Shown here: positions 1 through 6,673 of the stretch, one piece after another
Layout: every line of letters starts with the position of its first letter
How positions within the stretch are numbered: the stretch's first letter is position 1
Source of the DNA: an uncultured Oscillospiraceae bacterium
GTDB lineage: Bacteria > Bacillota_A > Clostridia > Oscillospirales > Acutalibacteraceae
Assembly (NCBI GenBank): GCA_910589395.1
Contig: CAJUTL010000035.1
Coordinates: forward strand, 1 to 29,937
Length of the DNA: 29,937 nt
Direction: 5' to 3'
Notes under the pieces: generated by a model
Seen by the model: the letters and a program-made list of their open reading frames with translations, nothing else
Database searches by the model: none
What the model was told of the DNA's origin: nothing
Position numbers and translations under genes: made by a program

Positions 1-2
1 GA

Positions 3-59
3 AAGAGGACACTAAAAGACATAGAAAGACACCCTGAAAATCTGGTAGTATTACAATAG
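3..59 (+). CDS. 3' end of an upstream gene (partial)
   Basis: An open frame runs in from the left edge and stops at TAG 57-59, giving 18 residues that end in HPENLVVLQ. The composition (charged, then aliphatic) looks like a real C-terminus. A strong intrinsic terminator starts 25 nt after the stop, as expected for the end of a transcription unit. Too little is visible to name the family; a small phage regulatory protein would fit this position upstream of the HNH gene. It could also be a chance frame. Confidence 0.4.
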   Translation, partial: KRTLKDIERHPENLVVLQ

Positions 60-83
60 CAACAAAAGCAGGAATACAGGACG

Positions 84-117
84 GCCTTCGCAGGAGCAAT
101 CTGCGGGGGCTTTTCTT
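84..117 (+). terminator. Intrinsic terminator
   Basis: A 10-bp stem (GCCTTCGCAG with CTGCGGGGGC, two G-T pairs) closes a 7-nt loop and is followed by TTTTCTT. It ends only 24 nt before the HNH start codon, leaving no clear room for a promoter, so packaging genes may depend on readthrough or antitermination. Confidence 0.75.
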
Positions 118-141
118 ATGCCCGAAAGGAGGCGGCAGCTT

Positions 142-504
142 ATGCCATACAAACCCAAGCGCCCCTGTTCCTATCCCGGATGCCCGCGCCTTACGGACGG
201 GCGCTATTGTGAGGAACACCAGAAAATTGTCACGGCGCATTATAACAGGTACGGGCGCGACCCGGCCAGCAAGCGGCGTTATGGCCGCGCATGGAAGCGG
301 ATTCGTGACCGCTATATCAGCGAACACCCGCTCTGTGAGAAATGCAAGGAGGCCGGGAAGCTGACCCCTGCCGAGGAGGTTCACCATGTAACGCCATTGT
401 CGCGCGGCGGAACCCATGACCGGAGCAACCTCATGGCCTTATGTAAGAAATGCCACTCTGAAATTACTGCGCGGGAAGGCGGACGCTGGGAACGCCGACG
501 GTAA
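142..504 (+). CDS. HNH endonuclease next to terminase
   Basis: A 120-residue HNH nuclease. The N-terminal part has two small Cys/His clusters (CSYPGC, YCEEH). The nuclease core lies at about residues 65-108: zinc ligand pairs CEKC (65-68) and CKKC (101-104), the HH catalytic pair at 81-82, and Asn97 of the DRSNL segment. The start at 142 is chosen because AAAGGAGG lies just upstream; the earlier in-frame ATG at 118 precedes that ribosome site. Known context: small HNH proteins beside terminase genes, such as HK97 gp74, assist terminase cleavage of concatemeric DNA at cos during packaging. Here it sits 123 nt before the small terminase, which suggests the same role and a cos-type phage. No cos site was identified. 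Confidence 0.9.
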   Translation: MPYKPKRPCSYPGCPRLTDGRYCEEHQKIVTAHYNRYGRDPASKRRYGRAWKRIRDRYISEHPLCEKCKEAGKLTPAEEVHHVTPLSRGGTHDRSNLMALCKKCHSEITAREGGRWERRR

Positions 505-627
505 GCAGGGGGGGAAGAAAATCTCTACGCCGGGCCGGGCGGGCAGCGGGCGTGGGGTATCGCGTGAAAAATCGCGCTTTCAAGTTGGGTATATGCCCGC
601 AGTTTCAAGGAAGGAGGTGGCGGCCCT

Positions 628-1170
628 ATGGCAAACGGCCACGGAGGTGCGCGGATCGGCGCGGGCCAGAAGAAAAAAGCGTTGTCGGACAAAATCGTGG
701 AAGGCAACCCCGGCAAGCGCAAGCTGACAGTCATGGAGTTTTCGGATACCGCCGACCTTCAAGGGGAGCAGATGCCGCCGCCCCGTGATTTTCTGGCGGC
801 GCACCAAAAGAGCGGCAGGGAGCTTCTGGCTGTGGAGGTTTACGAGCGCACTTGGACGTGGCTCCATGAGCGGGCCTGCGACCACCTGATACCGGCGCAG
901 ATTATAGAGCAGTACGCTATGGCGATCTCCCGCTGGATTCAGTGCGAGGAGGCAATCTCGGAGTTTGGTTTCCTTGCCAAGCACCCGACCACGGGGAACG
1001 CGATCCCGTCGCCCTATGTTTCCATGAGCCAGAGCTTTTCCAAGCAGGCCAACAACCTGTGGTTCCAGATTTACCAAGTCGTCCGGGAGAACTGCTCCGC
1101 CGAGTACAAAGGGGCAACCCCGCACGACGATATGATGGAGAAGCTCCTTTCCGCCCGGCGCGGCGGTTAA
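628..1170 (+). CDS. terS: Terminase small subunit, P27 family
   Basis: A 180-residue protein of the P27 terminase small-subunit family. The N-terminus has the typical G-rich, Lys-rich opening (GARIGAGQKKK, then EGNPGKRKL), followed by a helical DNA-binding and oligomerisation region with conserved WLHERACDHL and WIQCEEAI segments. It should recognise the packaging site and feed DNA to the large subunit at the portal. A strong GGAAGGAGG site precedes the ATG. The matching large subunit does not follow directly; it starts about 8.3 kb downstream, after a block of modification and unknown genes. Confidence 0.88.
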   Translation: MANGHGGARIGAGQKKKALSDKIVEGNPGKRKLTVMEFSDTADLQGEQMPPPRDFLAAHQKSGRELLAVEVYERTWTWLHERACDHLIPAQIIEQYAMAISRWIQCEEAISEFGFLAKHPTTGNAIPSPYVSMSQSFSKQANNLWFQIYQVVRENCSAEYKGATPHDDMMEKLLSARRGG

Positions 1171-1195
1171 AAGATAATTTTAACGGAGGTTTAGC

Positions 1196-1783
1196 ATGAA
1201 TATTTTACAGCTCCCTTTGGAGGAGGTACACCCTTACAAGAACAATCCAAGAAAGAATGATAACGCCGTGGACGCGGTGGCGGCCAGCATTAAGCAGTAT
1301 GGCTTTCTCGTCCCTCTGGTGATCTCCGCCGGGCATGAGATCATTGCCGGACATACCCGGTACAAGGCGGCGGGCAGGCTTGGCCTTTCCACGGTTCCCT
1401 GCGTCATTGCCGACGAGCTGACCGAGGATCAGATTAAAGCCTTCCGGCTGGCGGACAATAAGGTGGGCGAGCTGGCACAGTGGGACGTTGACCTGCTCCC
1501 GTTGGAGCTGGCGGACATTGCGCAGGATATGACGGTATTCGGTTTTGAGAGCATTTCCGAGGAGGAGTTTGGCGAGGAATTTACGCTGGATTCCGGCGAG
1601 AAAAAGCCCTACCAGCAGATCAGCCTTACCCTGCACGACAAGCAGGCGGAGCTTATCATGGCCTGCATTGATTACGTCCACGACCACGGGGAGGTGGGGG
1701 AAACCTTCGGCAATGAGAACCGGAAGGGCAACGGCGTGTATGAGGTGGTGAGGCAATGGGCCGAGCAAAAGAAATTAGTCTGA
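1196..1783 (+). CDS. ParB-like nuclease-fold protein
   Basis: A 195-residue protein with an N-terminal ParB/Srx domain (about residues 1-95). It shows the NPRKND segment near residue 19 and the diagnostic AGHTRYKAA motif (GHxR) near residue 60, followed by VPCVI and a DNKVGELAQWD segment typical of phage ParB-like proteins linked to methyltransferases. The C-terminal half is acidic and unassigned. ParB-fold proteins bind or cut DNA and use CTP or ATP. In phages they often sit beside or are fused to DNA-modifying enzymes, probably for targeting. The last 28 nt overlap the start of the first Mom-like gene, which argues for translational coupling. A partner in DNA modification is more likely than a partition protein, as there is no ParA. 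Confidence 0.82.
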   Translation: MNILQLPLEEVHPYKNNPRKNDNAVDAVAASIKQYGFLVPLVISAGHEIIAGHTRYKAAGRLGLSTVPCVIADELTEDQIKAFRLADNKVGELAQWDVDLLPLELADIAQDMTVFGFESISEEEFGEEFTLDSGEKKPYQQISLTLHDKQAELIMACIDYVHDHGEVGETFGNENRKGNGVYEVVRQWAEQKKLV

Positions 1784-2499
1784 AAGTGATACCGGGGAAG
1801 GTGGCAAACCCATTCATGCGGCGGCACCATTACAGCGGTACGGTGGTAAACAATAGCTGCCTGCATTTTGGCGTATTTTTAGACGGGCGGCTTCATGGCG
1901 TTATGAGCTATGGGCCGAGCCTGAACAAATCCAAAATCCTGCCGCTGGTGGCCGGGACTGGCTGGAACGAGTATCTGGAACTGAACCGGATGGCCTTTGA
2001 CAGCGTCCTCCCGCGCAATTCCGAAAGCCGGGCAATTTCCCTGAGCATTAAGCTGCTCAAAAAGTATGCGCCCCATGTCAAGTGGATCATCAGCTTTGCC
2101 GACGCTTGTTCCTGCGGCGACGGGGCGATCTACCGGGCCAGCAATTTTATCCTGACCGGCATTAAGGAAAATGAGGCGCTCTGTCTTTTGCCGGACGGCA
2201 CGAAGATACACAAGCTGACACTGGAAGCAAACCCGCTGGCCCCGCGCAGGGAGCTGGGCGGGCGCTCCTTCTTTGACGTGACCGACGGCAACTTTAGCTG
2301 GGGCCGGTACATGGAAGCGGCAGGCGGCACATTGCTCTCCGGCTACCAGCTCCGTTATATCTATTTCATAGACAAGGCGAAACGGAAAGATTTGACCGTC
2401 CCGGAAATCCCCTATTCCCGCATTGACGAGCTGGGGGCCGGGATGTATAAGGGCGAAAAAATGACACTGGCCGAGCGCCATGTGGGAAAGGAGGCGTGA
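1756..2499 (+). CDS. Mom-like DNA modification acyltransferase, copy 1
   Basis: A 247-residue protein that resembles phage proteins classed as the Mom family of adenine methylcarbamoylation enzymes. In phage Mu, Mom (a GNAT-fold protein) converts adenine to N6-carbamoylmethyl-adenine and so protects phage DNA from restriction. Features seen: HHYSG at residues 24-28, a HFGVFLDG beta segment, the MSYGPSL turn, LELNRMAF, PRNSESRAIS (a probable cofactor-binding region), FADACSCGDG and a YIYFID strand near the C-terminus. It starts inside the ParB-like gene, and a near-identical paralogue follows 2 nt after its stop. I assign the family from recalled sequence similarity, so the exact chemical product is inference. 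Confidence 0.7.
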   Translation: MGRAKEISLKVIPGKVANPFMRRHHYSGTVVNNSCLHFGVFLDGRLHGVMSYGPSLNKSKILPLVAGTGWNEYLELNRMAFDSVLPRNSESRAISLSIKLLKKYAPHVKWIISFADACSCGDGAIYRASNFILTGIKENEALCLLPDGTKIHKLTLEANPLAPRRELGGRSFFDVTDGNFSWGRYMEAAGGTLLSGYQLRYIYFIDKAKRKDLTVPEIPYSRIDELGAGMYKGEKMTLAERHVGKEA

Positions 2500-2501
2500 A
2501 G

Positions 2502-3248
2502 ATGGGCCGGGCAAAAGAGATTGTGATGAAAGTGATCCCCGCAAAGGTGGCGACCCCGTTTATGAAGGCCCACCATTACAGCGGCAAGGTGGTGAATAAC
2601 AGCACACTCCATTTTGGCGTGTTCTTGGACGGCCAGCTCCACGGCGTTATGAGCTACGGGCCGAGCCTCGATAAGTCAAAGATAATCGGGCTGGTGAAGG
2701 ATACCGGCTGGAATGAATTTCTGGAACTGAACCGGATGGCCTTTGACAGCTACCTTCCCCGCAATTCCGAAAGCCGGGCGATCTCCATGAGCATTAAGCT
2801 CATAAAGAAATATGCGCCGCAGATCAAGTGGATCATCAGCTTCGCCGACGCTTGCTCCTGCGGGGACGGCACCATTTACCGGGCCAGCAACTTTGTCCTG
2901 ACCGGTATTAAGGAAAATCTGAACCTTGCGGAGCTGCCCGACGGCACCCGCGTCCATAAGATGACGCTGGCGAGCAACCCCACTTCTCCCCGGAAGGAGC
3001 TGGGCGGCCTGACCTTTTTTGATGTGACGGGCGGCACCTATAATTTCAAGAAGTATCTGGACTATGTGGGGGCCACGCCGATCCCCGGCTACCAGCTCCG
3101 CTATATCTATTTCATAGATAAATCAAAGCGGCAGGATTTGACGGTGCCGGAGGTGCCGTTCTCCATGATCGACGAGCTGGGGGCCGGGATGTATAAGGGC
3201 GAGAAGGTATCGCAGGCCGAGCGGCACAGCAGAATTACGCCGGAGTAA
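2502..3248 (+). CDS. Mom-like DNA modification acyltransferase, copy 2
   Basis: A 248-residue paralogue of the preceding gene, about three-quarters identical by eye and collinear over its full length, with the same HHYSG, MSYGPSL, PRNSESRAIS and FADACSCGDG motifs. AAAGGAGG ends 7 nt before ATG 2502, and the resulting MGRAKEI start matches copy 1. A GTG at 2496 is too close to that site. Differences cluster at residues 55-75, 135-165 and in the TFFDVT to YVGA region, so the copies may differ in substrate or sequence preference. DNA identity is also visible, which indicates duplication or import of a second allele. No frame damage is seen in either copy, so both are probably functional. Confidence 0.7.
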   Translation: MGRAKEIVMKVIPAKVATPFMKAHHYSGKVVNNSTLHFGVFLDGQLHGVMSYGPSLDKSKIIGLVKDTGWNEFLELNRMAFDSYLPRNSESRAISMSIKLIKKYAPQIKWIISFADACSCGDGTIYRASNFVLTGIKENLNLAELPDGTRVHKMTLASNPTSPRKELGGLTFFDVTGGTYNFKKYLDYVGATPIPGYQLRYIYFIDKSKRQDLTVPEVPFSMIDELGAGMYKGEKVSQAERHSRITPE

Positions 3249-3263
3249 CGCTCCGGCCATCAT

Positions 3264-3334
3264 GCGCGGATAGGTTAAGGGTAGACCGCCCGCCAACCGG
3301 CGGGAAATGGCGGTTCGATTCCGCACTCCGCGCT
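3264..3334 (+). tRNA. tRNA-like element, degenerate anticodon arm
   Basis: The sequence folds as a near-tRNA: a perfect 7-bp acceptor (GCGCGGA / TCCGCGC) with T as discriminator base, TA at positions 8-9, a D-arm GGTT-AAGGGTA-GACC, and a T-loop TTCGATT on a 4-bp GCGG/CCGC stem. The D-arm and T-arm resemble bacterial tRNA-Gly. The anticodon arm is CCCGCCAACCGGCGGG, which pairs as a 5- or 6-bp stem with a 6- or 4-nt loop and lacks U33, so normal decoding is not expected. There is an extra base before the 3' acceptor strand and no encoded CCA. It is a decayed tRNA or a tRNA mimic. It lies 15 nt before a promoter-like element. Confidence 0.45.
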
Positions 3335-3349
3335 CTAACATTTCCGCCC

Positions 3350-3378
3350 TTGCTTTCCACGGGCTTTCAGGGTAATCT
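3350..3378 (+). promoter_or_regulatory. Cassette promoter, copy 1 of 5
   Basis: TTGCTT, then exactly 17 nt, then TAATCT, followed by TGTCGTCACATT and an ATG 31 nt downstream. The same arrangement recurs four more times before 7623. This copy is the most divergent in the -35 hexamer and spacer (it shares CAGGG before TAATCT with copy 3's AAGGG) and has a tRNA-like element, not a terminator, upstream. Confidence 0.55.
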
Positions 3379-3409
3379 GTCGTCACATTTTGAAAGCGAG
3401 GGATTTACT

Positions 3410-3844
3410 ATGAGCGAGCAGTATTTGAAAATCGGCAGCTATACGCCGGAAACGGACGAGGTAGAGGCAGTTACCAGACGGGAATATTACCGGCAGGGCT
3501 TTGTATTCAAGGATGAAGAAGCCTTCCTGCATTGCCCGGATAAGGTCTGCTATGTGCCGGAGCTTTCCGACGAAGGCTATACCCGGCAGAGTTTTCTGGA
3601 TATGTGTAACGGGCAGGAGGAATTTGCCCGCGAGTGTTTCTATGCGGTAGACTGGCAAAGCCCGGAAACATGGATTGACGAGCAGTACCGCCATAATGAG
3701 TGGCAGTATTGCCCGCATTGCGACAAGATTTATGATATGGCTGGCGAACCATGCGCCTGCCCGATATGCGGGAGAAACCCGGAGGAGGTAGAACATGCAG
3801 ATACAGAAAGTGAGCGCCGACCGTCTGAACCCGGCGGCCTATAA
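3410..3844 (+). CDS. Small zinc-ribbon protein, unknown function
   Basis: A 144-residue acidic protein that I do not recognise. The C-terminal part has a likely zinc ribbon: CPHC at 101-104 and CPIC at 117-120, with an extra Cys115. Upstream cysteines at 42, 47, 66 and 76 are not in clear pairs. The start at 3410 is set by its 31-nt distance from the promoter-like element, matching the other cassettes, although its ribosome site (GCGAGGGA) is weaker than its neighbours'. The last 50 nt overlap the ParB-methyltransferase gene, whose GGAGG lies inside this frame, so the two are probably co-translated. A nucleic-acid-binding helper of the fusion enzyme is possible but unproven. Confidence 0.72.
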   Translation: MSEQYLKIGSYTPETDEVEAVTRREYYRQGFVFKDEEAFLHCPDKVCYVPELSDEGYTRQSFLDMCNGQEEFARECFYAVDWQSPETWIDEQYRHNEWQYCPHCDKIYDMAGEPCACPICGRNPEEVEHADTESERRPSEPGGL

Positions 3845-5087
3845 TCCGCGCCGGGATTTGAAGCCCGGCGACAAGGACTATGAAAAACTGAAACGCTCCA
3901 TTGAGGAGTTTGGATTTGTGGAGCCGGTGGTCTGGAACAAGGCCACCGGTTTTGTAGTGGGCGGCCACCAGCGGTTGAAGGTCTTGCTGGATATGGGCGA
4001 AACCGAGATCGACTGCGTTGTGGTGGACTTGGAGCCGGAAAAGGAAAAAGCGCTGAACCTTGCCCTCAACCGGATTCAGGGCGATTGGGACGAGGGGAAG
4101 CTGGCGGAGGTGCTGGCCGATCTGGACGCTTCCGCCTTCGACGTATCCTTTACCGGATTTGACGCGGAGGAGATCGACGCACTGATGAACAAATTTTACT
4201 CCGCCGAAGCGCAGGAGGATAATTTTGACCGGGAAAAAGCGGCGGCGGAAATGGAAGCCGCTGGCGGCACGTCTGCCCGGCCCGGCGACCTTTGGGAGCT
4301 GGGGGATCACCGCCTGCTGTGCGCCGACGGGGCCTGTGCGGAGGATATGGAGCGGTTCATGGGTAACGAACTGGCCGCCTGCGCCATTACCGCGCCGCCC
4401 CTCGGCTCCCGGAAGGAATACGTTAAGGAAGGGCTGGCCCCGTGGCTTTCCCGCATGGGCGAGGCCGCAAAAAACCTCTGCCGCCATGCGGAGATTATCT
4501 GCTGGAACATGGGCGACCTGTTCGCCACCGGGACGCAGTATGTGGAACCCACCGGCTTTTACAGCATGAAGCTCTTTTCCGACTGCAATTTCCGCCCGCT
4601 CTGGATACGGGTGTGGAAAAAGCAGGGGCAGCAGGCCCGCGCCGGTTCCACGCACCTAAACAGCGCAAAGCCCCAGCGCCAGTTTGAATATCTGGCCGCC
4701 TTTGCCGGGGAGCAGGCGGAGGAATACAACCTGCCGGAATATGCGTGGGTGTCCGCCTTCGCGGCCCACAATTACCATTTTGTGAAGCGCCTTACCAAAG
4801 AGGAGCGCCGCAAGTGGGGCTATGCCGGAGTATGGGAGATTTCCGCACCTGCGCCTGATACGGACGGGACGCTCCCGGTTCCCGTGGAGCTGCCGTGGCG
4901 GTGTATGAAGATGCACTCCGATCCGGGCGGCCTGATCCTCGACCCCTTCGCCGGGGGCGGCTCCACGCTGATCGCCGCTGAACAGAGCGGGCGGCGGTGT
5001 TTCTGCATGGAGAGCGACCCGGCCTCCTGCGAGCTTATCGTCATGCGCTGGGAGCAGTTTACCGGGGAAAAGGCGGTTAAAAAATAA
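3795..5087 (+). CDS. ParB / DNA methyltransferase fusion with atypical motif IV
   Basis: A 430-residue fusion. Residues 1-95 form a ParB-like domain with NPRRD and VGGHQRLK (GHxR). A linker (about 100-155) leads to a beta-class DNA methyltransferase domain opening with GDLWELGDHRLL, a very typical phage methyltransferase start. The AdoMet-binding motif I is intact near the C-terminus (LDPFAGGG, about 382-389). The catalytic motif IV, normally DPPY, NPPY or similar, reads APPL (200-203). The catalytic Asp/Asn and aromatic that hold the target base are both missing, so ordinary N6-adenine or N4-cytosine methylation is doubtful. It may be a DNA-binding pseudo-enzyme or use altered chemistry. The ParB-plus-methyltransferase layout is common in phages; the APPL change is the unusual part. 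Confidence 0.82.
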   Translation: MQIQKVSADRLNPAAYNPRRDLKPGDKDYEKLKRSIEEFGFVEPVVWNKATGFVVGGHQRLKVLLDMGETEIDCVVVDLEPEKEKALNLALNRIQGDWDEGKLAEVLADLDASAFDVSFTGFDAEEIDALMNKFYSAEAQEDNFDREKAAAEMEAAGGTSARPGDLWELGDHRLLCADGACAEDMERFMGNELAACAITAPPLGSRKEYVKEGLAPWLSRMGEAAKNLCRHAEIICWNMGDLFATGTQYVEPTGFYSMKLFSDCNFRPLWIRVWKKQGQQARAGSTHLNSAKPQRQFEYLAAFAGEQAEEYNLPEYAWVSAFAAHNYHFVKRLTKEERRKWGYAGVWEISAPAPDTDGTLPVPVELPWRCMKMHSDPGGLILDPFAGGGSTLIAAEQSGRRCFCMESDPASCELIVMRWEQFTGEKAVKK

Positions 5088-5111
5088 ATTTAAGAATTTT
5101 TGTTTTTGAGC

Positions 5112-5140
5112 TTGTCTTTTGAGGTGTTCCAGAGTAATCT
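5112..5140 (+). promoter_or_regulatory. Cassette promoter, copy 2 of 5
   Basis: TTGTCT, 17 nt, TAATCT, then CTGCTCACATCAAA and the AAGGAGG of the next gene. The spacer carries GGTGTTCCAGAG, almost identical to copies 4 and 5. Spacer bases are not usually conserved between promoters, so they may bind a regulator. The ATG lies 31 nt after the -10. Confidence 0.65.
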
Positions 5141-5171
5141 CTGCTCACATCAAACGAAGGAGGTCATCCAC

Positions 5172-5543
5172 ATGACAATGATAGAAAGAGTAAGCAGCTT
5201 CAAGAACGAATATTTCAACGCCTTAATTGAGAAATACACCGACAGAAAGCAGGCCCCGGAAAGCCACGGCATGAACCGCGCCATCCGCGCCTATCTGGAA
5301 AGCAACGACGAGAACCTTTCCGAGCTTATGGTAAGCGATATGCCTTTTATGCAGGATATGGACGACTTCATGGGAACCATTGAGGCGGCGGGCATTACGG
5401 AATTTCTTCTCTGCGATACCTCCACGGCCCTTATGGAAACCCTGCACTATCTCATGGGGCATGGCTGGCAGATAACCGGAACCTGTGAATTTTCCACCAG
5501 CCCTTACACGAAACGGCAGGGGCTGCGCATGAAAAAGGCATAA
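5172..5543 (+). CDS. Hypothetical protein, cassette 2
   Basis: A 123-residue soluble protein of unknown family. It has a charged helical N-terminus (EYFNALIEKYTDRKQ), a hydrophobic and acidic middle rich in Met and Asp (DMPFMQDMDDFMG), and a basic C-terminus ending KRQGLRMKKA. No membrane segment or metal cluster is seen. GAAGGAGG precedes ATG 5172; the alternative in-frame start at 5100 lies upstream of the promoter-like element and is rejected. It is a single-gene transcription unit bounded by its own promoter and terminator. Such units near the terminase can hold accessory functions, including anti-defence proteins, but nothing here shows one. Confidence 0.7.
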   Translation: MTMIERVSSFKNEYFNALIEKYTDRKQAPESHGMNRAIRAYLESNDENLSELMVSDMPFMQDMDDFMGTIEAAGITEFLLCDTSTALMETLHYLMGHGWQITGTCEFSTSPYTKRQGLRMKKA

Positions 5544-5547
5544 AAAG

Positions 5548-5572
5548 AAAAGGCCCGGAAACGGGCTTTTTT
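5548..5572 (+). terminator. Cassette terminator
   Basis: GCCCG-GAAA-CGGGC stem with A-rich 5' and T6 3' flanks. The stem ends 18 nt before the next TTGTCT; the identical 18-nt distance is found at the two later units. It closes the single-gene cassette upstream. Confidence 0.85.
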
Positions 5573-5584
5573 CCGTCGTGAGCC

Positions 5585-5613
5585 TTGTCTTTCAGGCGGT
5601 CTAAGGGTAATCT
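5585..5613 (+). promoter_or_regulatory. Cassette promoter, copy 3 of 5
   Basis: TTGTCT, 17 nt (TTCAGGCGGTCTAAGGG), TAATCT, then GTGTCACACC shared with copy 4. The distance from the -10 to ATG 5644 is 30 nt, which favours that start over the second one at 5677. Confidence 0.65.
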
Positions 5614-5643
5614 GTGTCACACCAAAAAGGAAGGAGGTTTGGC

Positions 5644-6066
5644 ATGGCACAAAGAACAGACGAAGGAGGTGCGCCTATGCTGAGTAAGGAACAGTACCGG
5701 GATGTGGTGGCCGGTATCCGAAGGATACACCGGATCGCCCGCCGCCTTGCCCGGATACCGGAGGGGAGGCTTTCGGTGGATATGGATACTGCGCTGGACG
5801 TGGACTATATCAACGAATGGCTTGACATTATCCTCTGCCGGATTTGCAGGCAGGAGGCGGTCAAAATGCCCGCGCTTCCCGAAAATCCCGGCCCGCAGGA
5901 GCTGTACCGGTACTGCATGAAAAAGGCAGAAAAACAGGCGGGGCGCATCCGCTTCGGGCTTTTTACCGGCAGGATTGGCCGGGGGCTTCTCACGCAGAAC
6001 GCATGGGAAGGAGTAGACAGCGCGGTATCCATGCTGGAAAGCGTGGCCGCAGAGCAAAGGAGGTAA
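5644..6066 (+). CDS. Hypothetical protein, cassette 3 gene 1
   Basis: A 140-residue basic, helical protein of unknown family. It contains an Arg-rich helix (IRRIHRIARRLARIPEGR), a central IICL-type hydrophobic stretch (WLDIILCRICRQE) and a second basic helix region (KKAEKQAGRIRFG). The Arg-rich helix could bind nucleic acid. Two in-frame starts both have strong ribosome sites: ATG 5644 (AAGGAGGTTTGGC) and ATG 5677 (GAAGGAGGTGCGCCT), so two products differing by 11 residues are possible. I chose 5644 because it matches the promoter-to-start distance of the other cassettes. It leads a four-gene run (to 7061) in which neighbours are 5 nt apart or overlap. Confidence 0.68.
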   Translation: MAQRTDEGGAPMLSKEQYRDVVAGIRRIHRIARRLARIPEGRLSVDMDTALDVDYINEWLDIILCRICRQEAVKMPALPENPGPQELYRYCMKKAEKQAGRIRFGLFTGRIGRGLLTQNAWEGVDSAVSMLESVAAEQRR

Positions 6067-6071
6067 ATTTG

Positions 6072-6311
6072 ATGGGATTCCCAAGAAAAGAGATTGTGGA
6101 GGCGGTACGCGCCCGGTATCCGAAAGGGACGCGGGTGGAGCTGGTTTCTATGGATGACCCTTACAGCAGGTTAAAGCCCGGCGACCGGGGAACCGTAAAA
6201 TCCGTGGATGATACGGGGACGGTTCATGTAAGCTGGGACTGCGGCTCCGGCCTCGGTGTGGTTTACGGCGAGGACGAAATCCGTATCTTGGAGGGCGGTG
6301 ATTTTGAATGA
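6072..6311 (+). CDS. DUF4314-type small protein
   Basis: A 79-residue protein that matches the DUF4314 pattern: a short basic helix (RKEIVEAVRARYP), then an SH3-like beta barrel signature (GTRVELVSM, LKPGDRGTVKSVD, GTVHVSWDCGSGLGVVYGED). DUF4314 proteins are common in Gram-positive phages and plasmids, and their function is unknown. GGAGGTAAATTTG precedes the ATG. The stop overlaps the next start (ATGA at 6308), which indicates coupled translation within the cassette. Confidence 0.8.
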   Translation: MGFPRKEIVEAVRARYPKGTRVELVSMDDPYSRLKPGDRGTVKSVDDTGTVHVSWDCGSGLGVVYGEDEIRILEGGDFE

Positions 6312-6673
6312 GCGGGATTTTCCATGAGGGACGCTTCTACGAGAACACGGATATGGTCTGCCACCGCTGCGGCCATCCGGTGTATGAATCCGATAACCCG
6401 GAGTACCGCTATCAGTGCTTTTACTGCGACGAGGATCTGTATAGCTTTGAGGTAAGGGAGCAGGACGGTCTATATCTGCCGCCGGTCATGGTGGCCCGCC
6501 CGGTGGACGGCATTACCGTGAATGAGGCGTTGGAATACCTGCTGGATGAAAACGAAAAGCCCCGCATATTTGCGAACCAGCCGGAAGCGGAGTGCTTTCT
6601 GCTGGCACAGGGCATGGACGCGGAGGCTTTGGAGCATTTTTATTTTGTGGAGGTGACGGAGGATGAAGAATAA
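6308..6673 (+). CDS. Zinc-ribbon protein, unknown function
   Basis: A 121-residue acidic protein. Residues 18-40 hold a four-cysteine zinc ribbon (CHRC at 18-21 and CFYC at 37-40). The C-terminal 60 residues are helical and acidic, ending in VEVTEDEE. There is no catalytic motif. The start overlaps the preceding gene by 4 nt and the end overlaps the next gene by 11 nt, so it is translated as part of one operon. It resembles the other zinc-ribbon protein at 3410 only in having paired CxxC motifs. Confidence 0.7.
   Translation: MSGIFHEGRFYENTDMVCHRCGHPVYESDNPEYRYQCFYCDEDLYSFEVREQDGLYLPPVMVARPVDGITVNEALEYLLDENEKPRIFANQPEAECFLLAQGMDAEALEHFYFVEVTEDEE

Noticed and set aside
3264..3334. A functional tRNA-Gly gene
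   Set aside because: The acceptor and arms fit, but the anticodon arm has a 6- or 4-nt loop without U33 and the T-stem has a mismatch with an extra base, so it is reported only as tRNA-like.
3507..4655. Long open frame on the minus strand, opposite the zinc-ribbon and ParB-methyltransferase genes
   Set aside because: It has no ribosome site, is rich in Arg, Pro and Gly typical of antisense frames in GC-rich DNA, and lies over recognised genes.
5079..5107. Terminator after the ParB-methyltransferase gene
   Set aside because: Only a weak A-T stem (AAAAAT / ATTTTT) with a long loop; not strong enough to call.
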